A DNA stretch of 64,000 nucleotides from assembly GCF_001552175.1 (NCBI RefSeq), contig NZ_BCQR01000044.1, positions 1-64,000 of the forward strand. The letters are read 5' to 3'. How positions within the stretch are numbered: position 1 is the first letter of the stretch; the number at the start of each line of letters is the position of its first letter. This document shows positions 25,115 to 34,214 of this stretch, in pieces. This stretch comes from Actinomadura kijaniata NBRC 14229 (lineage in GTDB: Bacteria > Actinomycetota > Actinomycetes > Streptosporangiales > Streptosporangiaceae). The translations under genes and the position numbers were made by a program. Below the pieces are notes generated by a model that was not told where the DNA came from, searched no databases, and saw only the letters and a list, made by a program, of their open reading frames with translations.

Positions 25115-26383
25115 TCAGCCGAACTGGGGCAGGTGGGCGCGGTGGGCGGCCAGGCCCTCGTCCAGGATCTTCTCGGCGGTGTGCTTGGAGCGGACGAACG
25201 GGTGCGCCATCAGCGCCTGGAGGGCGGTGCGGCGGGAGCCGGTGACCGCGGCGTCGGCGGCGAGGCGCTCGTACTCGTGGATGGCGCGGGTGAGACCGCG
25301 TACGGGGCGGGGGAGCTCGCCCATGGTGAGCGGGACGGGGCCGGAGCGGCCGACGATCGCGGGGACCTCGACGATCGCGTCGGGGTCCAGGGAGGCGATC
25401 GCGCCGTTGTTGCGGGTGTTGACGATCATGCGGCGGCCCTCGTCGCGGGCGACGGCGCAGATGACGTCGACGGCGAACTCGCCGTGCTCGCCGCCGCCGC
25501 GTTCCCGGCTGGGGTCGGGGTCGTCCCGGAACGACTCGGCGGTGACCTGCTCGTAGTAGGCGGGCAGCATGGCCTGGATGTCCTGGGCGCGGGTGGTGCC
25601 CTTGGCGCGGAGCTCGGCGACGACCTCGTCGTGGAAGAAGTAGTACTTGGCGTAGGAGTTGGGCAGGAAGCCGAGGGCCTTGGCGAGCTCGGCCATGCGG
25701 GCGGGGTCGCGCCAGGGGGTGGCGCCGCCGCCGGGGATCTCCAGGTCGCCCAGGAGGCGGGGGAGGTCGAGTTCGCGGCCGTCGAGGCGGAGGCGTTCGC
25801 ACCAGGTGGCGTGGTTGAGGCCGGTCCAGTCGGCCTCCAGGCGGTCGAACGGCAGGTCCAGCAGCTCGGCCCACATCTCGGTGTCGCCGATGTTCTGGTC
25901 GCACAGTCCGATGACGCGGGCGCCGGTGTGGCGGGTGACGGCGTCGGTGACGATGTTGGTGGGGTTGGTGTAGTTGACGATCCAGGCGTCCCCGGCGTGT
26001 TCGGCGACCTCCAGCAGGACGGGGACCGACCGCAGCGCCATCAGGAACCCGCCGGGGCCCGCGGTCTCCTGCCCGGCGACGCCGTGCCCGAGCGGGATCG
26101 ACTCGTCGAGGTGCCGGGCCGCCAGGCCGCCGGGCCGGAAGGTGGTGAACACGAAGTCCGCGCCGCTCACCGCCGACTTGAGGTCGTGGTGGACGCTCAC
26201 CGAGACGTCGGCTCCGCGCGCGGCGAACATGCGCGTGGCCAGCCGGGTCATGACCTCCAGGTGCGCGGCGTCGATGTCGTGGCAGGCCAGTTCGGTTCCG
26301 GCGAGGTCGGCGGCGCGGTGCAGGACACCCCGGATGACGCCGGGCATGTACCCGCTGCCCGCTCCGATGATCGCGATCTTCAA
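25115..26383 (-). CDS. Family 4 glycosyl hydrolase (6-phospho-beta-glucosidase-like)
   Basis: NAD- and Mn-dependent glycosidase of the GH4 family (422 aa). The Rossmann start KIAIIGAGSGY, the NYTNP segment at 137-141, and the metal ligands Cys161 (GLCDQNIGD) and His191 (GLNHATW) are present. The CDQNIG and NHATW variants differ from the usual CNVP/NHLSW, so the substrate may be atypical. The start is TTG 26383 (TTG-AAG-ATC) with GGAG 5 nt upstream; no ATG/GTG fits. It lies 9 nt downstream of a PfkB sugar kinase, suggesting a glycoside-degradation operon. Confidence 0.85.
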   Translation of the reverse strand: MKIAIIGAGSGYMPGVIRGVLHRAADLAGTELACHDIDAAHLEVMTRLATRMFAARGADVSVSVHHDLKSAVSGADFVFTTFRPGGLAARHLDESIPLGHGVAGQETAGPGGFLMALRSVPVLLEVAEHAGDAWIVNYTNPTNIVTDAVTRHTGARVIGLCDQNIGDTEMWAELLDLPFDRLEADWTGLNHATWCERLRLDGRELDLPRLLGDLEIPGGGATPWRDPARMAELAKALGFLPNSYAKYYFFHDEVVAELRAKGTTRAQDIQAMLPAYYEQVTAESFRDDPDPSRERGGGEHGEFAVDVICAVARDEGRRMIVNTRNNGAIASLDPDAIVEVPAIVGRSGPVPLTMGELPRPVRGLTRAIHEYERLAADAAVTGSRRTALQALMAHPFVRSKHTAEKILDEGLAAHRAHLPQFG

Positions 26384-26392
26384 GGGAGCTCC

Positions 26393-27454
26393 TCAGCGCA
26401 GGGTGGGCTCGGCGCGGGCGACCGACTCGGTGCCGCGCGCCAGTTCGGTCTCGGGGATGAACGGCACGACGAACGCGTACTCGGCCAGCACCTCGGGCGG
26501 GACCTCGGTCGACTCGCCGAACGCGGCGATCTCCGACCAGCAGGGCGCGCCGAGCGACCCGCTGTAGTGCCGCACCGACAGTCCGGCGACGAGGTTGGCG
26601 AAGCGGAGCCGCTGGTGGAGGGGCCAGCGGGCCAGGGTGCCGAACACGAACCCGGCGGCGAACACGTCCCCGGCCCCGGTCGGGTCGAGCGCCTCGACGG
26701 GCAGGGCGGCGGCCGAGGCGCGTTCCCCGGTGGTGGAGTCCACGGCGATGGCCCCGCGCGCGCCCTGCTTGACGACGACCACGGGGACGCGTTCGGCCAG
26801 CGCGTCCAGGGCCTCGTCCGGGGAGGCGGTGCGCGTGTAGGCCATGGCCTCGACGGCGTTGGGCAGGAAGACGTCCACGTGCGCCAGGCGGTCCAGCACC
26901 TCGCTGGACCAGGTCTCGGTGGGGTCCCAGCCGAGGTCGGCGAAGACCAGCGCGCCCTTGTCCCGCAGCGTCAGGGCCCAGGCGGGGACGGGGCGGTCGA
27001 TGTCGACGAAGCAGGTGGCGGCGCGTGGCGGGGCGAGCACGGGGTGCTCCCCGTGCGGCGGGCGCGTGTAGGTGACCATGCTGCGGTCGGCGGCGTAGGC
27101 GAGCGACACGGTGACCGGCGACGACCAGCCGGGCACCCGCCGGGACCAGGTGAGGTCGACGGCCTCCTGCTCGGCGAGCGTCCGCCACAGGTAGGCCCCG
27201 AACAGGTCGTCGCCGAACGTCGCCGACAGCCCGGTGCGCAGCCCGAGGCGGCTCATGGCCACGGCGATGTTGGCGACGCCGCCGGGCGCGGAGCCGAGGC
27301 CGTCGGTGACCAGCTCGGTGCCGGGCGGCGGCAGCCCCGGCAGCCCGGTGAAGATCATGTCCATGAAGACCTGGCCGGTCAGGAAGACGTCCAGGTCGTG
27401 GCCGTGGTCGTGGGAGACGGGGCCGCGTTCGGCGCAGGGGTCGGGCACCGTCAT
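26393..27454 (-). CDS. PfkB-family carbohydrate kinase
   Basis: 353-aa sugar kinase. The N-terminal PfkB signature GGVANIAVAMSRLG and the C-terminal DPTGAGDVFAAGFVFG with catalytic Asp are intact. Substrate is unknown; the downstream GH4 glycosidase suggests a sugar released from a glycoside. ATG 27454 overlaps the SIMPL gene stop (ATGA). A GTG about 36 nt further in is an alternative start since the first dozen residues are weakly conserved in character. Confidence 0.85.
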   Translation of the reverse strand: MTVPDPCAERGPVSHDHGHDLDVFLTGQVFMDMIFTGLPGLPPPGTELVTDGLGSAPGGVANIAVAMSRLGLRTGLSATFGDDLFGAYLWRTLAEQEAVDLTWSRRVPGWSSPVTVSLAYAADRSMVTYTRPPHGEHPVLAPPRAATCFVDIDRPVPAWALTLRDKGALVFADLGWDPTETWSSEVLDRLAHVDVFLPNAVEAMAYTRTASPDEALDALAERVPVVVVKQGARGAIAVDSTTGERASAAALPVEALDPTGAGDVFAAGFVFGTLARWPLHQRLRFANLVAGLSVRHYSGSLGAPCWSEIAAFGESTEVPPEVLAEYAFVVPFIPETELARGTESVARAEPTLR

Positions 27455-28131
27455 GGCCGGCCGAGGTCCGGGGCGGTGGCGGTGAACCGGGCCTCGACGG
27501 CGGCCCGCACGGTCTGGGTCTCCGGCTCCAGGTCCAGCGACGGCGGTTCCTCCTCGGCGGCCATCATGACGCCCGCCGACGCGGCATAGGCGACGGGCGC
27601 GGCGTCGAACGGCTCGGGTCCCCGGCCGAGGTTCTCGTCGGCGAGGTGGACCAGCCCGGTGATGCGGCAGCCGAGGGCGTCGGCGTAGCTGCGGGCCCGG
27701 GCGACGGCCTCCTGCGCGGCCTGCCGGGCGGCCTCGGCGTGCACGGGGCTGTCGCGGCGCAGCTCCCACGAGGGGCCGTGCACGGCGGTGCGTTCCAGGT
27801 CGCCGAGGCGGGTGACCAGCTCGCCGAGCACGGTGAAGTCCCGCACCACGATCCTGATCCACACGGTGCCCTGGTAGGCGCGGATGTCGCCCTCGCGCCG
27901 CCGGTACTTGACCAGCGGCGTGATCGACAGGCCGCCGGTCTCCAGCTTCTCCACGGCCTCGCCGTAGGACTTGACCAGGTCGAGGGCCTGCTGGTTGCGC
28001 TCGACGAGCCGGTCCAGCGCGGTGCGCCGGTCGCGTTCCTGGGACTGCACCTGCACCGACAGCCGGGCGATCTCCGGCTCGACCTCCAGCAGGGCCTCGC
28101 CCCGAACACTGATCACGGGAGCGTCGCTCAT
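27451..28131 (-). CDS. SIMPL (DUF541) domain protein
   Basis: 226 aa. VISVRGEALLEVEPEIARLSVQV is the typical SIMPL start, followed by YRAYQGTVWIRIVVRD-like beta segments and RARSYADALG. Members form oligomeric rings and some bind kinase-associated partners; the role here is unknown. No signal peptide is seen. ATG 28131 lies 7 nt after TACGTT (minus strand, 28144-28139), giving a probable leaderless start. It heads the SIMPL-PfkB-GH4 run. Confidence 0.8.
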   Translation of the reverse strand: MSDAPVISVRGEALLEVEPEIARLSVQVQSQERDRRTALDRLVERNQQALDLVKSYGEAVEKLETGGLSITPLVKYRRREGDIRAYQGTVWIRIVVRDFTVLGELVTRLGDLERTAVHGPSWELRRDSPVHAEAARQAAQEAVARARSYADALGCRITGLVHLADENLGRGPEPFDAAPVAYAASAGVMMAAEEEPPSLDLEPETQTVRAAVEARFTATAPDLGRP

Positions 28132-28165
28132 ACGAGCCAACGTATCCGGTGCGGCCGCTGGAGCG

Positions 28166-29353
28166 TTACAGGAAAGTCCGGCCCTCACCGCGGTAGGTGG
28201 GGACGGTGCGGACGACCCGGTCGCCGTCGATCAGGTGGAGGGCGGCGAAGCGCTCGCACAGCTCGCCCGCCTTGGTGTGGCGGAACCAGACGCGGTCGCC
28301 GATCCGCAGCGTGTCGGCGGCGCGGCCCAGCAGCGGGGTCTGGACCTCGCCCGCGCCCTCGGTGCCGCTGTAGGACAGGCCGGTCGGCAGGTAGGGCCGG
28401 GGGAGGCGGATCTCGTCGGCGGGGCCGGAGGCCAGGTAGCCGCCGCCGAGGCAGGTGACGACGCCGGGGCCGGGGCGGCGCACGACCGGCAGGGCGAACA
28501 GGGCGGCGGGGCGGCCGGTGAAGTTGGAGTAGTGGTCGAACAGGTGCGGCTGGTAGAGGCCGGATCCGGCGGCGACCTCGGTGACGGCGCGTTCGGCGAC
28601 GGTCGTCTCGACCGATCCGGTGCCGCCGCCGTTGACGAACTCCAGGTCGGTCAGCTCGCGCACGGCCGCGACGATGGCGGCGCGGCGGCGGGCCAGCTCC
28701 AGGCGGGAACGCTGCTGCATCGCCCTGATCGCCCGGCCCATGAGCGGCTTGCCGGGCGGCTGGTCGCCGACGCCCGCGATCTGGCCCTCGTAGGCCATCA
28801 GCCCGACCAGCCGGAGGGAGGGCCGCTTCAGCACCCGCTGGGCGAACGCCCGCACCTGCTCGGGGGTGTGCAGGGGGGAGCGGCGCGGGCCGAGGCTGAC
28901 CTTGCCGCCGAGCAGCCGGTAGGAGGCGTCGATGTCGACGCACACGCGGACCGGGTGGCCGCCGGCGGCGGCCTGCTCGATCAGGTCGAGGTGGTCGGCG
29001 CAGTCGACCATGAGGGTGACCGTGGCCGCGGCGTGCTCGTCGGCGGCCAGTTCCGCGATCGCGGTGCGGTCGGTGGTGGGGTAGGCGACCAGGATGTCGT
29101 CGCCGGTGCGCCGCTCGGCCAGCCACAGCGCCTCGGGCAGCGTGAACGCCATGATCCCGGCGAACCCGTCTGTCGCGAGGACCTCCTCCAGGAGGGCGCG
29201 GCACCGCACGGACTTGCTGGCGACCCGGATGGGCTTGCCACCGGCGCGGCGGACGAGGTCGGCGGCGTTGGCGCGGAAGGCCGCCAGGTCGACGACCGCG
29301 AACGGGGCCTCAAGGGCGGCGGTGGCGGCGTCGTATCGCTCCCGGAGGTTCAT
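28166..29353 (-). CDS. PLP fold-III amino acid deaminase/aldolase (alanine racemase N-domain)
   Basis: 395 aa, related to D-threonine aldolase and amino acid deaminases. The PLP lysine is in RVASKSVRC, with VCVDIDASYRLLGG and EFVNGGGTGSVETT in the barrel. The C-terminal domain has the metal-site-like WFRHTKAGELCERF. It probably acts on a beta-hydroxy D-amino acid, but substrate is not predictable. ATG 29353 (MNLRERYDAA) was chosen; the frame extends 10 codons upstream without a ribosome site. Confidence 0.8.
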   Translation of the reverse strand: MNLRERYDAATAALEAPFAVVDLAAFRANAADLVRRAGGKPIRVASKSVRCRALLEEVLATDGFAGIMAFTLPEALWLAERRTGDDILVAYPTTDRTAIAELAADEHAAATVTLMVDCADHLDLIEQAAAGGHPVRVCVDIDASYRLLGGKVSLGPRRSPLHTPEQVRAFAQRVLKRPSLRLVGLMAYEGQIAGVGDQPPGKPLMGRAIRAMQQRSRLELARRRAAIVAAVRELTDLEFVNGGGTGSVETTVAERAVTEVAAGSGLYQPHLFDHYSNFTGRPAALFALPVVRRPGPGVVTCLGGGYLASGPADEIRLPRPYLPTGLSYSGTEGAGEVQTPLLGRAADTLRIGDRVWFRHTKAGELCERFAALHLIDGDRVVRTVPTYRGEGRTFL

Positions 29354-29400
29354 GCGGGCCACACTGCCACAAAGCGCCCGCAATATGAAAGCTATTCATG

Positions 29401-30351
29401 TTACTGGCGGGGGGCGGGGTGGGCCGCGAAGAACGACCACAGCGCCTCGCTCGCCCCGTCCGGCCAGCGGTGCGTGCCACCCTCGATCCTGCAGAAGACC
29501 ACCTCGGCCCCCGCGGCGCCCTTGCCGGTGGCCGAGCACTCCGCGCCGTCCGCGCCCAGGGCCCGCACGTTCCGGCGCGGCTCGGGCAACCCCGCCTTCT
29601 TCCGCCAGAAGTCCACGGCCCGCGACACCGGCGGGAACGGCCGCTTGTCGTTGAAGTCGCGCTCGCCGCCGCCGTGGAAGGGCACGTTCCGGTCGGCGGT
29701 CCCATGGAAGATCATCGCGGACACGGGCCGCTCCGGCGAGCACGGCGTGACCAGCGCGCCCTCCACCACCCCGATCGCGGCGACCCTGCCGGCGGCCTCG
29801 CACGCCACCCGGTAGGCCATGCCCGCGCCGTTGGAGAACCCGGTCACGTACACGCGCCGGGGGTCGGCCAGCCCGGCGTCGGTCAGCCTGTCGATGAGCC
29901 TGCTCAGGAAGTCGACGTCCTTGATCTTGCCGGCCTTGGCCGGGCCGCAGCAGTCCCCAGCGTTCCAGGTGGTCATGAACCCGTCCGGGTAGACGGCCAG
30001 GAACCCCTTGTCGTCGGCGAGCGCGTCGAACCCGGTCAGCTTGCGCATCCCGTCCATGTTCGACAGCCCGCCGTGCAGCGCGATCACCACCGGCAGCCGC
30101 TCGGCGGGCCTGCCGCCCCGCCATCCGCCCTTCGTCAGCTTCGGCGGGACGTGGATCAGGTACTCGCGGTGCCCCGGCGTGTCCACGTCCAGTTTCTGCT
30201 TGTGCGTGCCGGTCGAGGTCGGGATCCCGGCGACGGTCGCGGGCCGCTTCCCGCCGGTCTTCCCGCCGCCCTCCCGGCCCTGCCGCCCGGTGTCACTGCA
30301 CCCGGCCAGCACCAGGACCGCCGCCAGCATCACAAGCCCGAGTCGCCGCAT
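29401..30351 (-). CDS. Lipoprotein esterase, PHB-depolymerase/feruloyl-esterase type (LpqC-like)
   Basis: 316 aa, exported lipid-anchored alpha/beta hydrolase. The lipobox LVLAGC ends the signal peptide at Cys18. VVIALHGGLSNMDGM is the oxyanion segment, GFSNGAGM the nucleophile elbow, HGTADRNVPFHGG the acid-residue loop, and EGGTHRWPDG the catalytic His. A CCGP stretch near residue 135 and C/C pairs suggest disulfides. It would hydrolyse esters of polymers or phenolic acids at the cell surface. It ends 47 nt downstream of the PLP enzyme start, on the same strand. Confidence 0.86.
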   Translation of the reverse strand: MRRLGLVMLAAVLVLAGCSDTGRQGREGGGKTGGKRPATVAGIPTSTGTHKQKLDVDTPGHREYLIHVPPKLTKGGWRGGRPAERLPVVIALHGGLSNMDGMRKLTGFDALADDKGFLAVYPDGFMTTWNAGDCCGPAKAGKIKDVDFLSRLIDRLTDAGLADPRRVYVTGFSNGAGMAYRVACEAAGRVAAIGVVEGALVTPCSPERPVSAMIFHGTADRNVPFHGGGERDFNDKRPFPPVSRAVDFWRKKAGLPEPRRNVRALGADGAECSATGKGAAGAEVVFCRIEGGTHRWPDGASEALWSFFAAHPAPRQ

Positions 30352-30489
30352 CCCCCGAACGTAACCGCCGGGAGCGGCGACAAACTACTCACTGGTAGAC
30401 AAAGCCGGACCCGCGACCTGTGGCCGCGCCACGGACTCCGCCCCCCCCTCGTTCGGCGCCCCCGCGTTCCGTTCTCCGCCTTTCAATAC

Positions 30490-30535
30490 TGGAACGGAAT
30501 GCTTCGTTCTGTTAGAATAGAGGCACAACGAACGA
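30490..30535 (+). promoter_or_regulatory. Promoter and candidate operator of epoxide hydrolase 1
   Basis: TAGAAT (30513-30518) is a good -10 box. An inverted repeat GGAACG-N8-CGTTC(T) (30491-30509) overlaps the spacer and -35 region, and a direct half-site AACGAACG follows (30528-30535). The region is AT-richer than its surroundings. The regulator is unknown. Confidence 0.5.
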
Positions 30536-30548
30536 CGAAGGGCCGCAC

Positions 30549-31679
30549 ATGTCTGAGATCCAGCCGTTCCGCATCGAGATCCCCCAGGCGGACCTCGACG
30601 ACCTGAAGAGCCGTCTGGAGCGCACCCGCTTCGCCGACGAGCTGCCCGAGTCCGAGGTCACCGACGGCGTCCAGAAGGGGCCGGTCCAGCCCGGCTGGGA
30701 GTACGGGGTGCCCGGCTCGTTCGTGCGCGACCTGGTGGCGCGCTGGCGCGAGTTCGACTGGCGGGCCGTCGAGGAGCGTCTCAACGCCCACCCGCAGTTC
30801 ACCACGGAGATCGACGGCCAGACGATCCACTTCGTGCACGTCCGCTCCCCGCACGAGAACGCCACGCCGCTGATCCTCACCCACGGCTGGCCGAACACGT
30901 TCGTCGAGTACCTGGACCTGGTCGGCCCGCTCACCGAGCCCGAGGACCCGGCCGACGCGTTCCACGTCGTCATCCCGTCGCTGCCCGGCTTCGGGTTCTC
31001 CGGCCCCACCCGCACCCGGGGCTGGGGCGCGGCCCGCACCGCCGACGCCTGGTCGGAGCTGATGCGGCGGCTCGGCTACGAGCGGTACGGCGTGCACGGC
31101 AACGACGCGGGCGCGATCGTCGCGCCCGAGCAGGGCCGCCGCCACCCCGCCGAGGTGATCGGCGTGCACGTCAACCAGATCTTCTCGTTCCCGAGCGGCG
31201 ACCCGGCCGAGTTCGAGGGGATGAAGCCGGAGGAGATGGAGTACCTGGGCTTCCTCCAGGGGTTCGTCGAGCACGCCATCCACGACCGCGCCCAGCAGGC
31301 GCAGCCGCAGACCCTCGCGCACGCGCTGGCCGACTCGCCCTCCGGCCAGCTCGCCTGGATCGGGCAGCTCCTGGGCGGACTGGACCCGGAGATCATCCTC
31401 ACCAACGCCACGATCTACTGGCTGACGAACACGTCCGCGTCGTCGGCGCGCTTCTACTACGAGAACCACCGCGAGCCGAAGGCGACCGGGCCGACGTCGT
31501 TCCCGATCGGGCTGGCGTCGTTCGCCTACGACTTCCGGCCGCTGCGGCGCTTCGCCGAGCGCGACCACGCGAACATCGTCCACTGGAGCGAGTTCGACCG
31601 CGGGAGCCACTGGTCCGCGCACGACGCCCCCGACCTGCTGGTGGGCGACCTCCGGGAGTTCTTCCGCACGGTGCGCTAG
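30549..31679 (+). CDS. Epoxide hydrolase 1 (EHN-domain alpha/beta hydrolase)
   Basis: 376 aa. The N-terminal EHN region FRIEIPQADLDDLKSRL is diagnostic. HGWPNT is the oxyanion motif, HGNDAGA contains the nucleophile Asp186, and SHWSAHDAPDLL holds the catalytic His. It converts an epoxide to a diol; physiological substrate unknown. GAAGG lies about 8 nt before ATG 30549. A paralogue sits at 40617. Its TAG stop forms a shared CTAG with the stop of the convergent gene. Confidence 0.9.
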   Translation: MSEIQPFRIEIPQADLDDLKSRLERTRFADELPESEVTDGVQKGPVQPGWEYGVPGSFVRDLVARWREFDWRAVEERLNAHPQFTTEIDGQTIHFVHVRSPHENATPLILTHGWPNTFVEYLDLVGPLTEPEDPADAFHVVIPSLPGFGFSGPTRTRGWGAARTADAWSELMRRLGYERYGVHGNDAGAIVAPEQGRRHPAEVIGVHVNQIFSFPSGDPAEFEGMKPEEMEYLGFLQGFVEHAIHDRAQQAQPQTLAHALADSPSGQLAWIGQLLGGLDPEIILTNATIYWLTNTSASSARFYYENHREPKATGPTSFPIGLASFAYDFRPLRRFAERDHANIVHWSEFDRGSHWSAHDAPDLLVGDLREFFRTVR

Positions 31680-32821
31680 AAGACGCCGAGGCCGTTGGCG
31701 ACCGCCCGTTCCCGCCCGTCGGAGGGGAGGGTGCGGACGGTCGCCCCGGCCTCGTCGGGAAAGCGCGTGACCAGGACCGAGGAGCCGCCGCCGTCCAGGC
31801 TCACGGCGTCGGCGGCCCCGAAGTACCGCAGCAGCACGGCCAGCCCGGCGAGCGAGAGCCCCGCGTCGTGCCGGGACCGGCCGTTGACGACCACCAGGAA
31901 CATCCGCCGCCCGTTCCGGCTCACCCCGGCGGCCGTGCGGGGGTGGTGGGCCTTGCGGCCGAGCCCCGGAACGGGACCGCCCGCGCGGAGGATCGGCAGC
32001 CCGCCGACCGCGAACCGGAACCGCACGGGCCCGGCCGCCCGGTACCGGACGCTCACCCGCCGCCCCGGGCGCAGGCCGCGCAGGGCGGCGGCCCCGCGTT
32101 CGCGCCCGACCAGCACGACCCCGTCCCGCGGAACGCCGCCGGACCCGCCCCGGCCGGACACGACGCCGCCCCGGACGTGGACCTCGGCGACGTCGCGGGA
32201 GCAGGGCGCGTCGCGGCGGGCGTCGGTGCCGCAGACGGCGCGGGCGCGGGACGCCGACCCCCACGCGGGGGTGTAGACGCCGACGCCGCCGACCGGCAGG
32301 GCGTACTGGTTGAGCCCGGCGACCGGGATGCGGCGCCGCCCGGTGGTCACCGCGCCGGCCAGCCGCACCGGGGCCACCCGCCCGCGCCCCCGGGTGTCGA
32401 CGCCGATCGCGGTCGTGCCGTCCCCGCCGGGGGGCAGCGGCGGGCCGAACCGCTGGCCCACCGGGACGGCGGCCTTGCGCGGGCGTCCGGCGTCGATCTC
32501 GGGGCCGACCGCCGAGCCGGTCGGGGGCGGCTCGCGGCGCCCGGCGCCGGTGTCGAAGAAGTCGCCGTTGACGCCCGCGAGCGCGCCCGTGGCGGTCACC
32601 ATGGCCGAGACGGTCCGGCGCTCGGCGACCGCGGCCGGGCGCAGCGGCCCGACCCGCGCGGCCGTGACCTCCAGCATCGCCCCCGACGCCGGTCCGCGCG
32701 GCGTCGCGATCGTGAAGGTCCGGAACGTCACCCCCGGCACCGGCGTCCGGACGAGCGGGACGGGTGCGGTCGGCGTCGTCAGCAGCAGGGAGAGGAGGGT
32801 CCGCACCAACATCGCACCCAT
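31676..32821 (-). CDS. Secreted phosphodiester glycosidase-like protein (NAGPA domain)
   Basis: 381 aa with a short N-terminal hydrophobic segment (LLSLLLTTPTAPV) that may be a signal peptide. NAGPA-domain motifs are GVNGDFFDTG, RTAAGVSRNGRRMFLVVVNGR (about 305-325) and DAVSLDGGGSSVLV near the C-terminus. The family cleaves phosphodiester-linked sugars such as those in cell-wall polymers. ATG 32821 or 32812 could be the start; neither has a strong ribosome site. The stop overlaps that of epoxide hydrolase 1 at CTAG. Confidence 0.8.
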   Translation of the reverse strand: MGAMLVRTLLSLLLTTPTAPVPLVRTPVPGVTFRTFTIATPRGPASGAMLEVTAARVGPLRPAAVAERRTVSAMVTATGALAGVNGDFFDTGAGRREPPPTGSAVGPEIDAGRPRKAAVPVGQRFGPPLPPGGDGTTAIGVDTRGRGRVAPVRLAGAVTTGRRRIPVAGLNQYALPVGGVGVYTPAWGSASRARAVCGTDARRDAPCSRDVAEVHVRGGVVSGRGGSGGVPRDGVVLVGRERGAAALRGLRPGRRVSVRYRAAGPVRFRFAVGGLPILRAGGPVPGLGRKAHHPRTAAGVSRNGRRMFLVVVNGRSRHDAGLSLAGLAVLLRYFGAADAVSLDGGGSSVLVTRFPDEAGATVRTLPSDGRERAVANGLGVF

Positions 32822-33209
32822 GCTGGTCGCGCCGCCCGCCCGCGCCCCTCGCCACGCCGTCCGATGACCACCCGGGACGCGCGCATCGACCGCCCTTTAC
32901 CCCGCGGCCCCTCCCCTTCGGCGCGGGCCGGCGCGGGCCGGTGCGTCACCGGGGTCCGACCGAGTGTGGTGATCGGGCGGATCTCGGCGGCCTTCCCGCC
33001 CATACTGGTCCCAGCGGTACGCGTCGGGCCGAAGCGCCGATACCGGGACCCGGCCCGCCCTCCGGCCACGCGACGCGGCGCCGCCCACCGTCCGGACCGG
33101 GCGGGCCGCAAGGAGGACGCCACGGCCCGGGAACCGGGCGGGACCGTTCGTTCGTGAAGGGACGGGGCACTCAGGAAGCCGCGCGGCGCATTCGGCAAGG
33201 AGCCCGACC
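32822..33209. other. 388-bp intergenic region
   Basis: Divergent gap between the NAGPA gene and a CU044_5270-type gene. It holds a short direct duplication GGCGCGGGCCGGCGCGGGCCGG-like around 32920-32940 and the ribosome site AAGGAG (33199-33204) of the next gene. I see no tRNA, terminator or convincing ORF; reading frames on both strands lack normal codon bias. Confidence 0.5.
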
Positions 33210-34199
33210 ATGGATGAGACGACCGAGGCGCGGCGGTCGCGTTCGGCCGCCGACGTCCGGCCGCGCGCCCGCCGGGGCCGACGCTCCTCCCTCGCCCTCG
33301 GCGCGATGGCCGTGGCCGGCGCGGCGGCCGCGGTGGCGGTGGCGCCGGTCCTCAACGAGATGCGGGGGACCCGGCCCGCGCAGCCGCCCTCGCCCCGGCG
33401 GCTCCTGATCGCGGTGGCCGAGCGCGCCGAACGGGAACCGGTGCGGTCCGGCGCGTTCTGGCACCAGCGCTTCCGGACGGGGCGGCAGTACCGGGTGCGC
33501 GGCGCGGACGGCGAGCGGTACGTCATCGAGCGGCGCGGCGTCGGCGAGTCGTGGACGCCGGTGCGGAGCCCCGAGGACGGCACGGTGTCCTCCAGCCGGG
33601 ACTTCGGCGCGGGCCCGGTCACGTCCGACGACCGGGCCGCGTGGCAGCGGGCCGGATCCCCGACCGAGTGGCCGGCCGGCGACGGCACGCGCCTCCGGGC
33701 GCGGCCCGACCGGCGGGAACCCGTCGTCCGGCGGCGGGGGCAGGGCACGTTCATGTGCGCGGGCAAGCCCATGACCCTGGCGGAACTGCAACTGCTCCCG
33801 ACCACCCCCCAGGCGCTCCGGACCACCATCCTCCAGGGGAACGCGGGGCGCCGCCCGCGCGGGGACGGCTCCTCCGAGGCGGAGACGGTCCTGCTGGAGG
33901 TGTCGGCCCTGCTGCGCACGCCCGCGCCGCCCCGCACGCGCGGCGCGGCGTACCGCCTGATCGCCTCGCTGCCCGGACTGCGCTACGCGGAGGACGTCCA
34001 CGACCCCCTCGGCCGTCCGGGGCTGGCCGTGGACGTGCCCGGCGGGCGGGGCGGGGTCACCCGGCGCCTGATCGTCGATCCGGCGACCGGCCAGCTGTTG
34101 ACCTGGATGGACCACACGGACGGGGGCGGCCGCCGGCTGGTCTCCTACACGGCGTACGAGTCCGTCGGCTGGTCCGAGGGCCCGCCGCCGCGGGGCTGA
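33210..34199 (+). CDS. CU044_5270-type membrane-anchored protein
   Basis: 329 aa. A basic N-terminus is followed by one membrane helix (SLALGAMAVAGAAAAVAVAP, about 31-50) and a large extracytoplasmic domain. Family features: SGAFWHQRFRTGRQY, TLAELQLLPTTPQALR, RGAAYRLIASLPGLRY and RRLIVDPATGQLL. Such proteins are usually encoded next to an ECF sigma factor and resemble its membrane partner, but here no sigma gene is adjacent. AAGGAG precedes ATG 33210. Function unknown. Confidence 0.72.
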   Translation: MDETTEARRSRSAADVRPRARRGRRSSLALGAMAVAGAAAAVAVAPVLNEMRGTRPAQPPSPRRLLIAVAERAEREPVRSGAFWHQRFRTGRQYRVRGADGERYVIERRGVGESWTPVRSPEDGTVSSSRDFGAGPVTSDDRAAWQRAGSPTEWPAGDGTRLRARPDRREPVVRRRGQGTFMCAGKPMTLAELQLLPTTPQALRTTILQGNAGRRPRGDGSSEAETVLLEVSALLRTPAPPRTRGAAYRLIASLPGLRYAEDVHDPLGRPGLAVDVPGGRGGVTRRLIVDPATGQLLTWMDHTDGGGRRLVSYTAYESVGWSEGPPPRG

Positions 34200-34214
34200 C
34201 CGGCCGCGCGCCGC

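Noticed and set aside
32779-33198. Minus-strand ORF in the 388-bp gap before the CU044_5270-type gene
   Set aside because: Arg/Pro-rich shadow sequence that would overlap the NAGPA start; no motif or ribosome site.
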